Shown here piece after piece: positions 26,801 to 35,520 of a stretch of DNA of 64,000 nucleotides. The number at the start of each line of letters is the position of its first letter. Positions within the stretch are counted from its first letter, which is position 1. Origin of the DNA: Acidipila rosea (GTDB lineage: Bacteria > Acidobacteriota > Terriglobia > Terriglobales > Acidobacteriaceae). The stretch is taken from positions 1,116,001-1,180,000 of the forward strand of contig NZ_SMGK01000001.1 of the NCBI RefSeq assembly GCF_004339725.1, read 5' to 3'. Position numbers and translations under genes: made by a program. The notes beneath the pieces are model-generated. The model saw only the letters and a program-made list of their open reading frames with translations, did no database searches and was not told the origin of the DNA.

Positions 26801-28198
26801 ATCCGCGCCAACCCCAGCGACCCTTACGGAAAACTCCTGATCGTTACCGGTGGCGACCAGGACCAGCTGCTCACCGCGGCCCGCGCCCTTGCCATGGGCT
26901 GGAACGGACTTCAGGGGGCGACCGTTACCATCAACTCCTTTCTCCCGCCTCAGCTCCGCGAAGCCGACGACGCTCCCCGCTGGGCGCGCACCGACAGGAA
27001 CGTTCCGCTGTGGAACTACGCCAATGTCGATTCCCTGCAGGGAGACGGCTCCGGCCCGCTCAACACTTATCTGCGTCTCCCTCCCGACCTCTATTTCGCG
27101 GACAAGAGCAACGTCGCGCTCTCGCTCGACTATCGCTACAACTCCATCCCGATCGGACCCGCGTCCAGCCTTCAGCTTCGCGCCAACGATGCCTACATCG
27201 CTTCGCTGCCGCTGGTGCCCGCGCAGCAGGCGTCCAAGGTGAACCGCATTCGCGTCGCAGTTCCCGCCGTCGACCTGCGTCCCTTCTCTAACTCTCTGTC
27301 GTTCAACTTCATCTTCCAGCTGCTCAAGAAGCCGGGCTGCGTCGATACGACTCCCATCAACATGCAGGGTTCCATCCTGCGCGACTCTTATCTTGACCTG
27401 CGGGGACTGCCGCACTGGGCCGCCTTACCTGACCTCGAGCTCTTCAGCAACTCCGGCTTTCCTTTCACGCGATTCGCTGATCTGAGCCAGACCACCATCG
27501 TTCTGCCGGACGATGCCTCTCCTCAGGAAATCGAGCTTTACCTCACCCTCCTCGGCCACTTCGGTGCGCAAACCGGTTTCCCCGCGCTGCGGGTCACAGT
27601 TGCCAATGCCGATGCCATGCAGCAGGGTGTCGATCGCGACTTCCTCGTCATTGGCGCCAATCAGGATCAGCCGGCCTTCAACAAGCTCTCGGCCTCCATG
27701 CCCGCGCTTATCTCTCCCGACGGTCTCAAGGTCCAGGACACGGCTGGCTTCTTCGCGCAGTTCCGCAACGCCTGGTGGAAGATGAAACCCACCGAGCAGT
27801 CCGTCTCCGGCGTGCTTGAGACGACCGGCGTCGCAGACACCGTGATCGAGGGGATGGAATCCCCCTACTCCCGGGGACGCAGCATCGTCGTCATCGCTGT
27901 CAAGGATGCAGCCGCCTTCGATCCCATGATGAGCGCGTTCCTCAAGAACGCCCAGTCGAGTGACATTTCCGGAACCGTCTCCGTCCTTCATGGCTCCGAC
28001 TTCCAGTCTTTCCGCATCGGCGACTCCGTCTACCACGTAGGCAGTCTTCCCTGGTGGAACGCAATCAACCTGTGGTTCACCGAGGTTCCGTGGTCCATGG
28101 CCTTCGGAATCGTCTTCTTCTCCTTCATCTTTGCGGTGTGGACCAGAACCTGGCTTCGCCGCCGCGCCCGGTTGCGGCTGCAGATCATGGAAGGCTAG
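23801..28198 (+). CDS. bcsAB: Cellulose synthase BcsA-BcsB fusion
   Basis: A 1465-residue fusion. Residues 1-690 are BcsA: N-terminal membrane helices, then a GT2 domain with Asp189-Asp190 (ILDDGKREEF), the metal-site Asp237-Cys-Asp239, Thr-Glu-Asp at 332-334 and Gln370-Arg-Ile-Arg-Trp374, the processive QxxRW. More helices follow, then a PilZ domain with Arg580-x3-Arg584 and Asp607-x-Ser609-x2-Gly612, i.e. a complete c-di-GMP site. A hydrophobic segment at about 731-750, resembling a retained signal peptide, leads into a BcsB domain (750-1430), with a final membrane anchor near the C-terminus (WSMAFGIVFFSFIFAVW). It polymerises UDP-glucose to cellulose and exports it. Fused forms are known from Komagataeibacter. 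Translationally coupled to bcsQ and followed by bcsZ after 1 bp. Confidence 0.95.
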   Translation: MTSRLFSALESGDGFFPSLIRFLLMLSGLIGFAFFATVQLTWPQQAVMGLVLLILGMWLARSSDSYLITLTLMMMSMFSTVRYAWWRIGTVIGFFHDPGNKWGPLDALFIWVLVAAEAYAFVILFFGYMQTIWPLRRAPVPMPEDPEDWPDVDLVIPTYNEPLSVVRYTALAAMNIDWPSDRLHVYILDDGKREEFRRFAEEAGIGYMTRDDNAHAKAGNINRALKKLHSPYVAIFDCDHVPTRSFLQVTMGWFQRDKNLAMLQTPHHFYSPDPFERNLHQFRTIPNEGELFYGIVQDGNDFWNATFFCGSCAVLRRTALDEIGGIAVETVTEDAHTSLRMQMNGWNTAYINIPQAAGLATERLSGHVKQRIRWARGMIQILRTDNPLFAKGLKLPQRLCYFNAMTHFMYAMPRLIFLTAPLIYLLLSHTNVPGYWAAIFAYALPHLTLSNITNSRIQGQHRHSFWNEIYETVLSPYILLPTLLAMVNPKLGKFNVTDKGGTVNRTYFDSRIAQPFIVMLVFNFIGLLSVLPRFVHIPGFNWLWDGTHPGTIVMNALWTVFNIIILGTATAVARESQQRREQVRIAVQVPAKIKLAEGTLISGETIDVSSGGAALTMSESVPLKMGDTTRIIFPLHIGDADLPSTVVGHSGNMLRLQFDDLTIFEEELLTMVLYSRADTWLGWGESREADQPMRSFFRIVQLSGLGLREAFNTVTFRKPKKARSRNLAVERVAPLLLAMALLGGAASTARAANIPTPSATATQTAGAFTSQFTLKDIGLSQPLEMRGIDSRRDLSFSLPQNEIVRQASLHVIYHFSPGLIAHLSHIKVMLNGTLFATLQAPEPGPDHDAILNATLTLPAELLVRNNQLSFEFIGHYVMTCEDPANTALWSRVDNNSTISMSGDMLPLADDLKVLPLPFFDSALTTPPVVPIVFSAQPSAKALEAAGIVTSYFGMLGDYRAMRFPVSIGSIPRGNAILIAENSGTLPAGANLPSVNGPTLAIRANPSDPYGKLLIVTGGDQDQLLTAARALAMGWNGLQGATVTINSFLPPQLREADDAPRWARTDRNVPLWNYANVDSLQGDGSGPLNTYLRLPPDLYFADKSNVALSLDYRYNSIPIGPASSLQLRANDAYIASLPLVPAQQASKVNRIRVAVPAVDLRPFSNSLSFNFIFQLLKKPGCVDTTPINMQGSILRDSYLDLRGLPHWAALPDLELFSNSGFPFTRFADLSQTTIVLPDDASPQEIELYLTLLGHFGAQTGFPALRVTVANADAMQQGVDRDFLVIGANQDQPAFNKLSASMPALISPDGLKVQDTAGFFAQFRNAWWKMKPTEQSVSGVLETTGVADTVIEGMESPYSRGRSIVVIAVKDAAAFDPMMSAFLKNAQSSDISGTVSVLHGSDFQSFRIGDSVYHVGSLPWWNAINLWFTEVPWSMAFGIVFFSFIFAVWTRTWLRRRARLRLQIMEG

Positions 28199-28199
28199 C

Positions 28200-29354
28200 G
28201 TGGAATTCCGTCGGAAGCGTTCGTTCAGGACTGTGCTTCTCGCCGCGGCACTCCTCGCTGCGCCGATCTCCTGCCTCGCTCAGGGATGGCCTCTCTGGCA
28301 GGATTACTCGTCGGTCTTCATCGACGCGCAGGGCCGCGTCGTCGATCACCAGGCGGGAGACCGCACCACGTCCGAAGGGCAGAGCTACGGCCTCTTCTTC
28401 TCGCTGGTTGCCAACGACCGCCAGACCTTCGATAAGCTCCTCCACTGGACGCAGAACAACCTCGCCGGCGGCGATCTCACCGCACGCCTCCCCGGCTGGC
28501 AGTGGGGCCGCGCTGGCGATGGCGAATGGAAGCTCCTCGACTCGCACTCCGCCGCGGACTCCGATCTCTGGATCGCATACTCGCTCCTGGAAGCGGGCCG
28601 ACTCTGGCAGCAGCCGCACTATACCGCCATCGGCAAGGCGCTCGCCGCTCGCATCGCCTCGACGGAGGTCGCTGACCTGCCCGGTTTCGGTCCCATGCTG
28701 CTCCCCGGCGAGACGGGTTTTCACCCCAACGCGGACACCTGGGTGCTTAACCCCTGCTACCTTCCCCAGCCGCTCATCGCACGCATGGCCGCCGTCGATC
28801 CGCAGGGACCATGGCGCAGGCTCGCCGCCGATCTCCCGCGCTTTCTCTCCCAGAGCGCGAGCCATGGTTTTGCCATGGATTGGGTCACCTATCGCCCCGG
28901 CGAAGGCTTCCGCCCTGCCCCCGCGCCGGGACAGTTCGCCGCACCCACCGGCAGCTATGACGCCATCCGTGTCTACCTCTGGGCTGGCATCACTGCTCCC
29001 GCTGCCCCCGGCAGAGCCGCCGTCCTGGAATCCCTGTCGGGAATGGCCGCCTATCTCCGCTCGCATCCGCTGCCACCTGAAAAGGTGAACCCTGACGGCT
29101 CCATCCTCAGCGCCAATGGCCCGGTGGGCTTTTCGGCTGCGACAGTGCCTTTTCTCCAGGCTCTCGGGCTTCAGAACGCTCTTCGGCGGCAGCAATCCCG
29201 GCTCTCGCAGGAGAAGAACCCGTCTACCGGTCTCTTCGGGCAGCAGCCAACTTATTACGATCAGAACCTCGCCATGTTCGGAAGAGGATGGGCGACGCAA
29301 CGCTTCTCCTTCTCCCCGGACGGAGAGCTCAACGTGAAATGGAAGCGACTATGA
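28200..29354 (+). CDS. bcsZ: Periplasmic endo-beta-1,4-glucanase BcsZ (GH8)
   Basis: A 384-residue GH8 enzyme starting at a GTG 1 bp after bcsAB, with GGAAGG just upstream inside the bcsAB 3' end. The signal peptide covers about residues 1-27 (TVLLAAALLAAPISCLAQ). GH8 signature: TTSEGQSYGLFFSLVANDR, with Glu59 as the likely acid, and SAADSDLWIAYSLLEAGRLW with the conserved aspartates. Further GH8 aromatic and basic motifs follow (ILPGETGFHP-like region, MDWVTYRPGEG). In cellulose operons this hydrolase trims nascent glucan chains in the periplasm and is needed for ordered export. It overlaps bcsC by ATGA. Confidence 0.93.
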   Translation: MEFRRKRSFRTVLLAAALLAAPISCLAQGWPLWQDYSSVFIDAQGRVVDHQAGDRTTSEGQSYGLFFSLVANDRQTFDKLLHWTQNNLAGGDLTARLPGWQWGRAGDGEWKLLDSHSAADSDLWIAYSLLEAGRLWQQPHYTAIGKALAARIASTEVADLPGFGPMLLPGETGFHPNADTWVLNPCYLPQPLIARMAAVDPQGPWRRLAADLPRFLSQSASHGFAMDWVTYRPGEGFRPAPAPGQFAAPTGSYDAIRVYLWAGITAPAAPGRAAVLESLSGMAAYLRSHPLPPEKVNPDGSILSANGPVGFSAATVPFLQALGLQNALRRQQSRLSQEKNPSTGLFGQQPTYYDQNLAMFGRGWATQRFSFSPDGELNVKWKRL

Positions 29355-32300
29355 GGCTAACGACTACGACATTGCTGGCAGTTCTCGCCCTGACTTCGGC
29401 GACCGGCCTGGCTCAGTCAGCAGGCGAGAAGATGCTGCTCGACAAGGCGCGCTCGCTTGAATCCTCCGGGCATATCGATCTCGCTGCTCAAACCTGGCAG
29501 CAGCTGCTGCTCTCTGATCCGAATAATGTTGAGGCCATCGCCGGCCTTGCGCGGGCTGCGAAGGCCAGCGGCAACAACGCGCTGGCCTCTAAGTATCTCG
29601 ATCGTCTCCGCCAGCTCAGCCCCAACAGCCCGGATATCGGCAAGGTCGAGTCCATGGTCAGCACCCAGACCCAGACCGCCCGCCTGCAGCAGGCCTCGAA
29701 GCTGGCCCAGGCAGGCCAGCCCGAAGCCGCTCTGCGCATCTACCGCGAAGTCTGGGGCACCCATCCGCCCGACGGGGACTGGGCTCTGGCCTATTACGAC
29801 ACGGAGGCCTCCACCAACACCGGTCGCGAAGACGCCATCAGCGGTCTCCGTGCTCTGGCGAAGAAGTACCCCTCCGACCCCCGCTATTCGGTCACCCTGG
29901 GGCGCATTCTTACTTATCAGCCCACCACTCGCAAAGAGGGCATAGGCATCCTCCGTCAATTTCCCGGCAACAGCGCTGCGCAGGCAGCGCTGCGGCAGGC
30001 CCTCGGATGGGACGCGCAGAATCCCGGCTCCATCCCGGCCATCCGCGACTATCTCAAGCAGCATCAGGACTCCCAGCTGGCCTCTGAACTTGCCGCTACC
30101 GAGGCTCGTCAGGCAAAGGCGCAATCCGTGGTTCCCCAGGACCCGGCCGAGGGCCGCGCCTACGCCGCCCTGCGAGCCAACAAGCTTGACGAAGCGCAGA
30201 GCGGCTTCTCAGAGATCCTCGCCCGCCATCCTGACAACACTCAGGCCCTCGCCGGCATGGGCTTTCTGCGCATGAAGCAGGGGGACTTCGCCTCTGCCAC
30301 CACCTTTCTGGAGGGCGCACAGCAGCACGGGTTGAAGAGCTCCGCCGTCGAGCAGGCGCTCAAGACCTCGCGCTTCTGGCAGACCATGCAGTACGGCACA
30401 ACCGCCCTCAACAGCGGCAAACTTGCCGATGCCGTGGACAAGTATCGCGCCGCTCTGAGCCTTCGCCCCACCAGCCCGGAAGCCCTTGAAGGGCTAGCCG
30501 GTGTTTACATGAAGGCGCAGCAGCCCGGGCAGGCGGCAGGCATCTATCAGCAGCTCGTCAAGACCACGCCTGGTTCGGAAGCTGCATGGCGCGGCCTCTT
30601 CATGGCGCAGGCGCAGTCCAGCAACCCGCAGGCCGCCATCGATACCTCGCGCCGCCTGCCCCCGGCAGTTCATCGGGTTCTCAGCACTGATCCTGAGTTC
30701 CTTCGCTCACTCGCCTCTGCTTACTCGGCCACCGGCCAGGATGCTCTGGCCCAGCAGGTGCTGGCCCAGGCCCTCAGCCTTCCTTATCCTGACAACGGCC
30801 GCAACATGAAGTCGGAAACCCGGCTGCAGTACGCCGCGCTCCTTGAGGCTGGCAAGCACTACCCGCAGGCCGCCGGCATCTATCACGACATCATCAATCA
30901 GGATCCCTCCAACGTAAGCGCCTGGCAGGGTCTGGTCAGCGTCGAGCATCAGATGGGTGCCGACCAGCAGGCCGTCAGCGTCGTCGAGCAGATGCCGCCA
31001 AATGTTTACGACGCAGCCCTGCAATCCGCCGGCTTCCTCTCCATGGTTGCTTCCATCTATCAGCAGCAGAACCATCTCGACATCGCCCAAAACTTCCTCG
31101 AGCGGGCCGTCGGCATGCAGCATCCCCCCGCGCCGCAGCTGGAGCTGCAGCTGGCCTCCATCTATCTGCAGCGCAGCAATCCCCAGCAGGCCTACGCAAT
31201 CTATCGCCGCGTGCTCATCGAGCATCCCGATCACGCCGACGGGTGGAAGGGACTGCTCTCCGCGCTCCACCAGACCGGCCACGATCGCGAAGCCCTCGCC
31301 CAGATCTCCCAGATTCCCGCTCCAGTACGCCAGCTGCTCAACCAGGATGTTCAATACCAGCAGACCCTCGCCGGTATCTACACAGCTACAGGCAACACCC
31401 AGGCTGCGCTTCAGCAGCTCCGCATTGTGCAGGCACATTACCGCGCGCAGAACGTCATGCCTCCGCCCGATGTTGCTGTTCAGGATGCATGGCTGCTCTA
31501 CAACGCTCAGTCTGACCGCGAGCTCTATCGTGAGCTCATGGCCCTCGGCAGCCGCACCGATCTCACCGCCGAGCAGCGTCGCACCGTACAGACCATCTGG
31601 GCCTCCTGGAGCGTTCGCCGCGCAGGCCAGGCCGCCGAGGCGGGCAATGTCCGCCGTTCGCAGCAGATTCTCAGCGCCGCCGCTCAGGCTTTCCCCGGCA
31701 ATCCCGATGTAAGCAAGGCGCTGGCCTCCGGCTACCTCAAGTCCGGAGATCCGAAGCAGGCCCTCGCCATCTATCAGTCTCTCGATCAGGCGGGTCTGCT
31801 CGCCGCTCCCGCCAGCGGCGACTATCAGGGTATGGTCGGTTCCGCTCTCGCTGCCCGCAACATGAAGCAGGCCGAGGACTGGCTGCGCCGCGCCCTCGAG
31901 CAGTATCCCCGCGATCCGCAGGTGCTTTCGCTGGCCGCCCGCTTTGAGCAGGCGCGCGGCGACTCCGCCCGTGCAGCTTCTTACTGGCGCGCCTCGCTCG
32001 ACGCCATGCCGCAGGTCAGCCCGGCCAACGCGCTGGCTAACGCCCTGCGCACGCCCGATCCCGTGCGTCGTACACAGGCCTCTAATGCAGCTCCCACCGA
32101 TCTCGCCAGCCTGCTCAGTCCCGACGCCGATGCGCAGGAGCTGAGCGCGCGCCAGGCCATGCCCGCATTGCCCAGCTATAACTCGGCCGGGTACGCGGCC
32201 GCTCCCGTGGCCCAGGCCTCCACTGCGCCTTACGGCCCTGACCCGGAAGAGGTCTCAACCCCTCCCGTACCCGTCGTCCCCCCCGCCAATAGCCCTTCGA

Positions 32301-34099
32301 CCTACAGCAGGACTCCTGCTCCGCAGTCGCCGCGCGTCCGCACCCTCGGCGAATACGTCCCGCAGGCCGCCCTCGACGCGCCCGTCTTCAGCGGCTCCGA
32401 CAGCGGCCCTCTCACCCAGCAGGCGGAGGCCGCACCAGCGGAGCCACAGCCTGAGGTGCTTCCGTCCACCGCCCAATCCACGCCGCCGCCCACACTTCCG
32501 GCGACTCCGCTGATCTACAACGATCAGCCTGACCCGGAGCCGGCCAGCGAGCCGGCCAGCGCCTCCACCTACGACACCAGCGCCTCCATCACTCCGCTCC
32601 CCAACGCGCGCATGGAGCAGGTCACTCGCACCCTCGCCGCCGCCACCCAGCCCATCGGGGAGTCGCCCGCGTACCTTCCGGCGCAGTACACCGTGCCTCA
32701 GCAGCAGCTTCAAGCCGCGCCCATCTACTACGCGCAGCAGAGCGCTCCGCTCGGGCCCGTCGAGCAGCCCCAGTACCAGCGCCCATCCAGCTACGGCGTC
32801 AATGCTCAGCAGGCTCCCCAGCAGGGTGCCAGCGACGAGCAGCTCATGCAGCAGAATCTCCCACCCCTGCGCGGTCCTTATCAGAAGGGACACGAGCAGA
32901 CCACCCACACCCCGCGCGAAGAGGCGCAGATGCAGCTTGCCATGATTCAAGGCGGCCTCAGCCCCTGGCTTGGCGGCACTGCTCTCCTTGACCACCGCAC
33001 CGGCACGCCGGGTCTTGATCAGCTGACCATCTTTGAAGCGCCTTTCGAGGCATCCACCCCGCTCGGCAGCGCTGCCCGGCTCACGCTCATCGCTCGCCCG
33101 TCATTCCTCGACGCCGGCACCTCCAGCGGCGCAGCCGTGCCCACCACCGCCACCACCCGCCTCGGCACTCTGCCGGCCGGTTCCACCCTCAGCCAGCAGA
33201 ACGCAGCAGGAGTAGGCGGCGAGCTTCAGCTCACCACCCAGAACTTCGGCTTCGCCGTCGGTTACACCCCTTACGGCTTCCTGGTTAAGAACTACACCGG
33301 GCGCTTCTTCTGGCATCCTGCTGGCGGGCCCGTCACCTTTACCTTCAACCGTGACTCCATCCGCGATACCCAGCTCTCTTACGCCGGGCTCCGCGATCCC
33401 GGCTCCGCTTCGCCCACTTACAGCGGCAACATCTGGGGTGGAGTCATCGCTAACAGCGGCGTCCTGCAATACGCGAAGGGCGACGCCAAATCCGGCCTCT
33501 ACGTCCAGATGGGCGGCCAGTACATCACCGGCACGCACGTCCAGACCAACAACCGCATCGACGGAGATGCCGGCTCGTACTGGCGCGTTCTCACCTTGCC
33601 TGACGAAGGAAACCTCAACATCGGGGCCAACTTCTTCGGCATGCACTATTCGCACAACATCCGCTACTTCACCTATGGGCAGGGCGGCTACTTCAGCCCC
33701 GATGCCTACGTGCTGGCCAATGTCCCCCTCAGCTGGACCGGCCAGTACGGTCCCAACTTCCACTACACCGTCAACGGCAGCTTTGGCATTCAGGCCTTCC
33801 AGGAGGGCTCCACCCCCTATTTCCCTCTGGACCCGACGTTGCAGTTCGCAGTTTCGAATCCCTACTATCCGACGACCTCCAGTGTCGGAGCTAACTACGA
33901 CCTCCACTCCGAAGGCGCGTACAACATCTCCGACCACTGGTATGTGGGGGGCTTCCTCAGCCTCAACAACTCCCGCGACTACAACGAGCAGACGGTCGGT
34001 TTCTTCGTCCGCTTCCTCTCGCGGCCTCAATATCCGACGGAGCTGGGCCCCACGGGCCTTTTCCCCTCCACTGGCATGAGGCCCTACATGGTTCCATAA
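29351..34099 (+). CDS. bcsC: Cellulose export protein BcsC (TPR scaffold plus outer-membrane barrel)
   Basis: A 1582-residue protein from the ATG that overlaps the bcsZ stop. A signal peptide (MRLTTTTLLAVLALTSATGLAQ) leads into about 900 residues of TPR repeats (for example SLESSGHIDLAAQTWQQLLL and ALASGYLKSGDPKQALAIYQ). A Pro/Ala/Gln-rich linker covers about residues 920-1190 (PVPVVPPANSPSTYS; TQQAEAAPAEPQPEVLP). The C-terminal BcsC barrel domain (about 1200-1582) has alternating aromatic strands such as GGQYITGTHVQTNN and ends near an aromatic strand (QTVGFFVRFLSR). BcsC passes cellulose across the periplasm and outer membrane. It is longer than typical 1150-1300-residue homologues, mostly because of the linker. 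Confidence 0.93.
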   Translation: MRLTTTTLLAVLALTSATGLAQSAGEKMLLDKARSLESSGHIDLAAQTWQQLLLSDPNNVEAIAGLARAAKASGNNALASKYLDRLRQLSPNSPDIGKVESMVSTQTQTARLQQASKLAQAGQPEAALRIYREVWGTHPPDGDWALAYYDTEASTNTGREDAISGLRALAKKYPSDPRYSVTLGRILTYQPTTRKEGIGILRQFPGNSAAQAALRQALGWDAQNPGSIPAIRDYLKQHQDSQLASELAATEARQAKAQSVVPQDPAEGRAYAALRANKLDEAQSGFSEILARHPDNTQALAGMGFLRMKQGDFASATTFLEGAQQHGLKSSAVEQALKTSRFWQTMQYGTTALNSGKLADAVDKYRAALSLRPTSPEALEGLAGVYMKAQQPGQAAGIYQQLVKTTPGSEAAWRGLFMAQAQSSNPQAAIDTSRRLPPAVHRVLSTDPEFLRSLASAYSATGQDALAQQVLAQALSLPYPDNGRNMKSETRLQYAALLEAGKHYPQAAGIYHDIINQDPSNVSAWQGLVSVEHQMGADQQAVSVVEQMPPNVYDAALQSAGFLSMVASIYQQQNHLDIAQNFLERAVGMQHPPAPQLELQLASIYLQRSNPQQAYAIYRRVLIEHPDHADGWKGLLSALHQTGHDREALAQISQIPAPVRQLLNQDVQYQQTLAGIYTATGNTQAALQQLRIVQAHYRAQNVMPPPDVAVQDAWLLYNAQSDRELYRELMALGSRTDLTAEQRRTVQTIWASWSVRRAGQAAEAGNVRRSQQILSAAAQAFPGNPDVSKALASGYLKSGDPKQALAIYQSLDQAGLLAAPASGDYQGMVGSALAARNMKQAEDWLRRALEQYPRDPQVLSLAARFEQARGDSARAASYWRASLDAMPQVSPANALANALRTPDPVRRTQASNAAPTDLASLLSPDADAQELSARQAMPALPSYNSAGYAAAPVAQASTAPYGPDPEEVSTPPVPVVPPANSPSTYSRTPAPQSPRVRTLGEYVPQAALDAPVFSGSDSGPLTQQAEAAPAEPQPEVLPSTAQSTPPPTLPATPLIYNDQPDPEPASEPASASTYDTSASITPLPNARMEQVTRTLAAATQPIGESPAYLPAQYTVPQQQLQAAPIYYAQQSAPLGPVEQPQYQRPSSYGVNAQQAPQQGASDEQLMQQNLPPLRGPYQKGHEQTTHTPREEAQMQLAMIQGGLSPWLGGTALLDHRTGTPGLDQLTIFEAPFEASTPLGSAARLTLIARPSFLDAGTSSGAAVPTTATTRLGTLPAGSTLSQQNAAGVGGELQLTTQNFGFAVGYTPYGFLVKNYTGRFFWHPAGGPVTFTFNRDSIRDTQLSYAGLRDPGSASPTYSGNIWGGVIANSGVLQYAKGDAKSGLYVQMGGQYITGTHVQTNNRIDGDAGSYWRVLTLPDEGNLNIGANFFGMHYSHNIRYFTYGQGGYFSPDAYVLANVPLSWTGQYGPNFHYTVNGSFGIQAFQEGSTPYFPLDPTLQFAVSNPYYPTTSSVGANYDLHSEGAYNISDHWYVGGFLSLNNSRDYNEQTVGFFVRFLSRPQYPTELGPTGLFPSTGMRPYMVP

Positions 34100-34133
34100 T
34101 GAAATGGACAGAGAGAACGGCGTGACCGGAAAC

Positions 34134-34172
34134 AGCGGCGAGCGGACTATTTCACCCCCGCCGCCGCTTTTT
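34134..34172 (+). terminator. Probable terminator after bcsC
   Basis: AGCGGCG (34134-34140) pairs with CGCCGCT (34162-34168), followed by a T-run at 34168-34172. The loop is long, about 21 nt, which weakens the call. It would end or attenuate the bcs transcript before the next gene. Confidence 0.5.
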
Positions 34173-34212
34173 CCCTTGCACCGCCCCTGATTCTGCGTCT
34201 AACTCATTGAAC

Positions 34213-35031
34213 ATGCGCCGCCTTATCTTCTTCATCGTGATTGTCGTCAGCTTCGCATCGGTGGCCCATGCCTCAGATCCGCCCCTCATTGAGCAGGGCT
34301 TTCGCGATATGTATGACCTCAACTTCTCCATGGCCCAGCAGCATTTCAGCCAGTTCGAGGCACAGCAGCCCGCCAACCCTCTCGGTCCCGTCTCTGAGGC
34401 GGCAGGCTATCTCTTCGGCGAGTTCGCCCGCCTCGGCGTGCTTGAGACTCAGCTCTTCGTCGACGACAACAGCTTCGAGGATCGCAAGAAACTTGTTCCC
34501 GACCCCGCCGTCAAGCAGAAGATCGACACCGCCCTGAACAAGGCCGACCAGCTTGCCAACGCTGCGCTAGGCAAGGATCCCGCAGACGCCACCGCCCAGT
34601 TTGCCAAGGTGCTCTCGCTCGGCCTGCGTTCGGACTATGCCGCCCTCATTGAGAAGCGTGACCTCGCCGCGCTCAGCTACACCAAGCAGGGCCGCACCCT
34701 CGCAGAACAGCTCCTCAAGGAGCGCCCCACGGCCTACGACGCCTACCTTGCCGTCGGCGTTGAAAACTACCTCAGCGGCATCAAACCCGCTCCTGTTCGC
34801 TGGTTTCTGCAGATGGGCGGCGTCCAGACGGACAAGGCTCAGGGCATTCACGACCTCACCCTGACCGCCGAGCACGGCAACCTGCTGGCCCCCTTTGCGC
34901 GGGTCATGCTAGCCGTAGCGGACCTCCGGGATAAAAATACCGGTGGCGCCTGCACCCTGCTGCACGGCTTGGCCACGGAATTCCCCCACAACCAGCTCTA
35001 CCATCGGGAACTGGGTCTACATTGCCACTGA
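34213..35031 (+). CDS. Secreted helical-repeat (TPR-like) protein of unknown function
   Basis: A 272-residue protein from the ATG at 34213 with a signal peptide ending VAHASDPP (about residue 20). The rest is helical and TPR-like: GFRDMYDLNFSMAQQHFSQF, KADQLANAALGKDPADATAQF, AYDAYLAVGVENYLSG, and a terminal TGGACTLLHGLATEFPHNQLY. Two cysteines lie near the C-terminus. It follows bcsC by 113 bp in the same direction, with a possible terminator between, so cotranscription with the cellulose genes is uncertain. I do not recognise a named family. Confidence 0.78.
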   Translation: MRRLIFFIVIVVSFASVAHASDPPLIEQGFRDMYDLNFSMAQQHFSQFEAQQPANPLGPVSEAAGYLFGEFARLGVLETQLFVDDNSFEDRKKLVPDPAVKQKIDTALNKADQLANAALGKDPADATAQFAKVLSLGLRSDYAALIEKRDLAALSYTKQGRTLAEQLLKERPTAYDAYLAVGVENYLSGIKPAPVRWFLQMGGVQTDKAQGIHDLTLTAEHGNLLAPFARVMLAVADLRDKNTGGACTLLHGLATEFPHNQLYHRELGLHCH

Positions 35032-35159
35032 CCGGCTGCAACCCCGCAGACCCCGAACGTATCTCATAGAAGAACTAGTACAGGGACAATTTGTCAGGCG
35101 CACCCACCACTGAGATTGCCGGGCAGTCCCGCTATCATGACGTTAGGAGAACGACACGG

Positions 35160-35426
35160 ATGAATACAGTTAAGTTCTGGGCGGTTTTCACGGTTGGAGT
35201 AGTAGCGGGAGCATCAGTAGCTTTGATCTACGCACCGCAGGCTGGTGACAAGACCCGCCGTCAGCTCAAACGGAATTTTGAAGATGCGAGCGACTACATC
35301 AAGGATGCGGCCGATACCCTCGGCGATCACGCAGAGAAAGCCATCAAGCGCGGTAAGGAAGTCTATGAAGATGCGATGGATACCGCCGGCTCCGTAGCCA
35401 AGAAGGCCAGGCAGGCCGTCAGCTAG
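35160..35426 (+). CDS. YtxH-domain small membrane protein
   Basis: An 88-residue protein. A single N-terminal transmembrane helix (WAVFTVGVVAGASVALIYAP) is followed by the YtxH signature PQAGDKTRRQL and an amphipathic Lys/Ala-rich helix (DASDYIKDAADTLGDHAEKAIKRGKEVYE in pieces). TTAGGAGA lies 11 nt before the ATG. YtxH proteins are often stress-induced and of unknown mechanism. It ends just before a strong bidirectional terminator shared with clpC. Confidence 0.87.
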   Translation: MNTVKFWAVFTVGVVAGASVALIYAPQAGDKTRRQLKRNFEDASDYIKDAADTLGDHAEKAIKRGKEVYEDAMDTAGSVAKKARQAVS

Positions 35427-35467
35427 CCCATCCTGCTCACCGGCAGGTGAGCAACCGAATAGAAAGA

Positions 35468-35499
35468 AAAGGCCCTGTCCAGGTTTGGACAGGGCCTTT
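35468..35499. terminator. Bidirectional terminator between ytxH-like gene and clpC
   Basis: AAAGGCCCTGTCC (35468-35480) and GGACAGGGCCTTT (35487-35499) form a perfect 13-bp stem with a 6-nt loop. A-rich sequence on the left and T-rich on the right let it serve both converging genes. Confidence 0.9.
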
Positions 35500-35520
35500 C
35501 TGGCTTTTCCGCCAGTTGTT

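Noticed and set aside
28185..29300. 371-residue minus-strand frame opposite bcsZ
   Set aside because: Antisense to GH8 catalytic motifs; no ribosome site or similarity.
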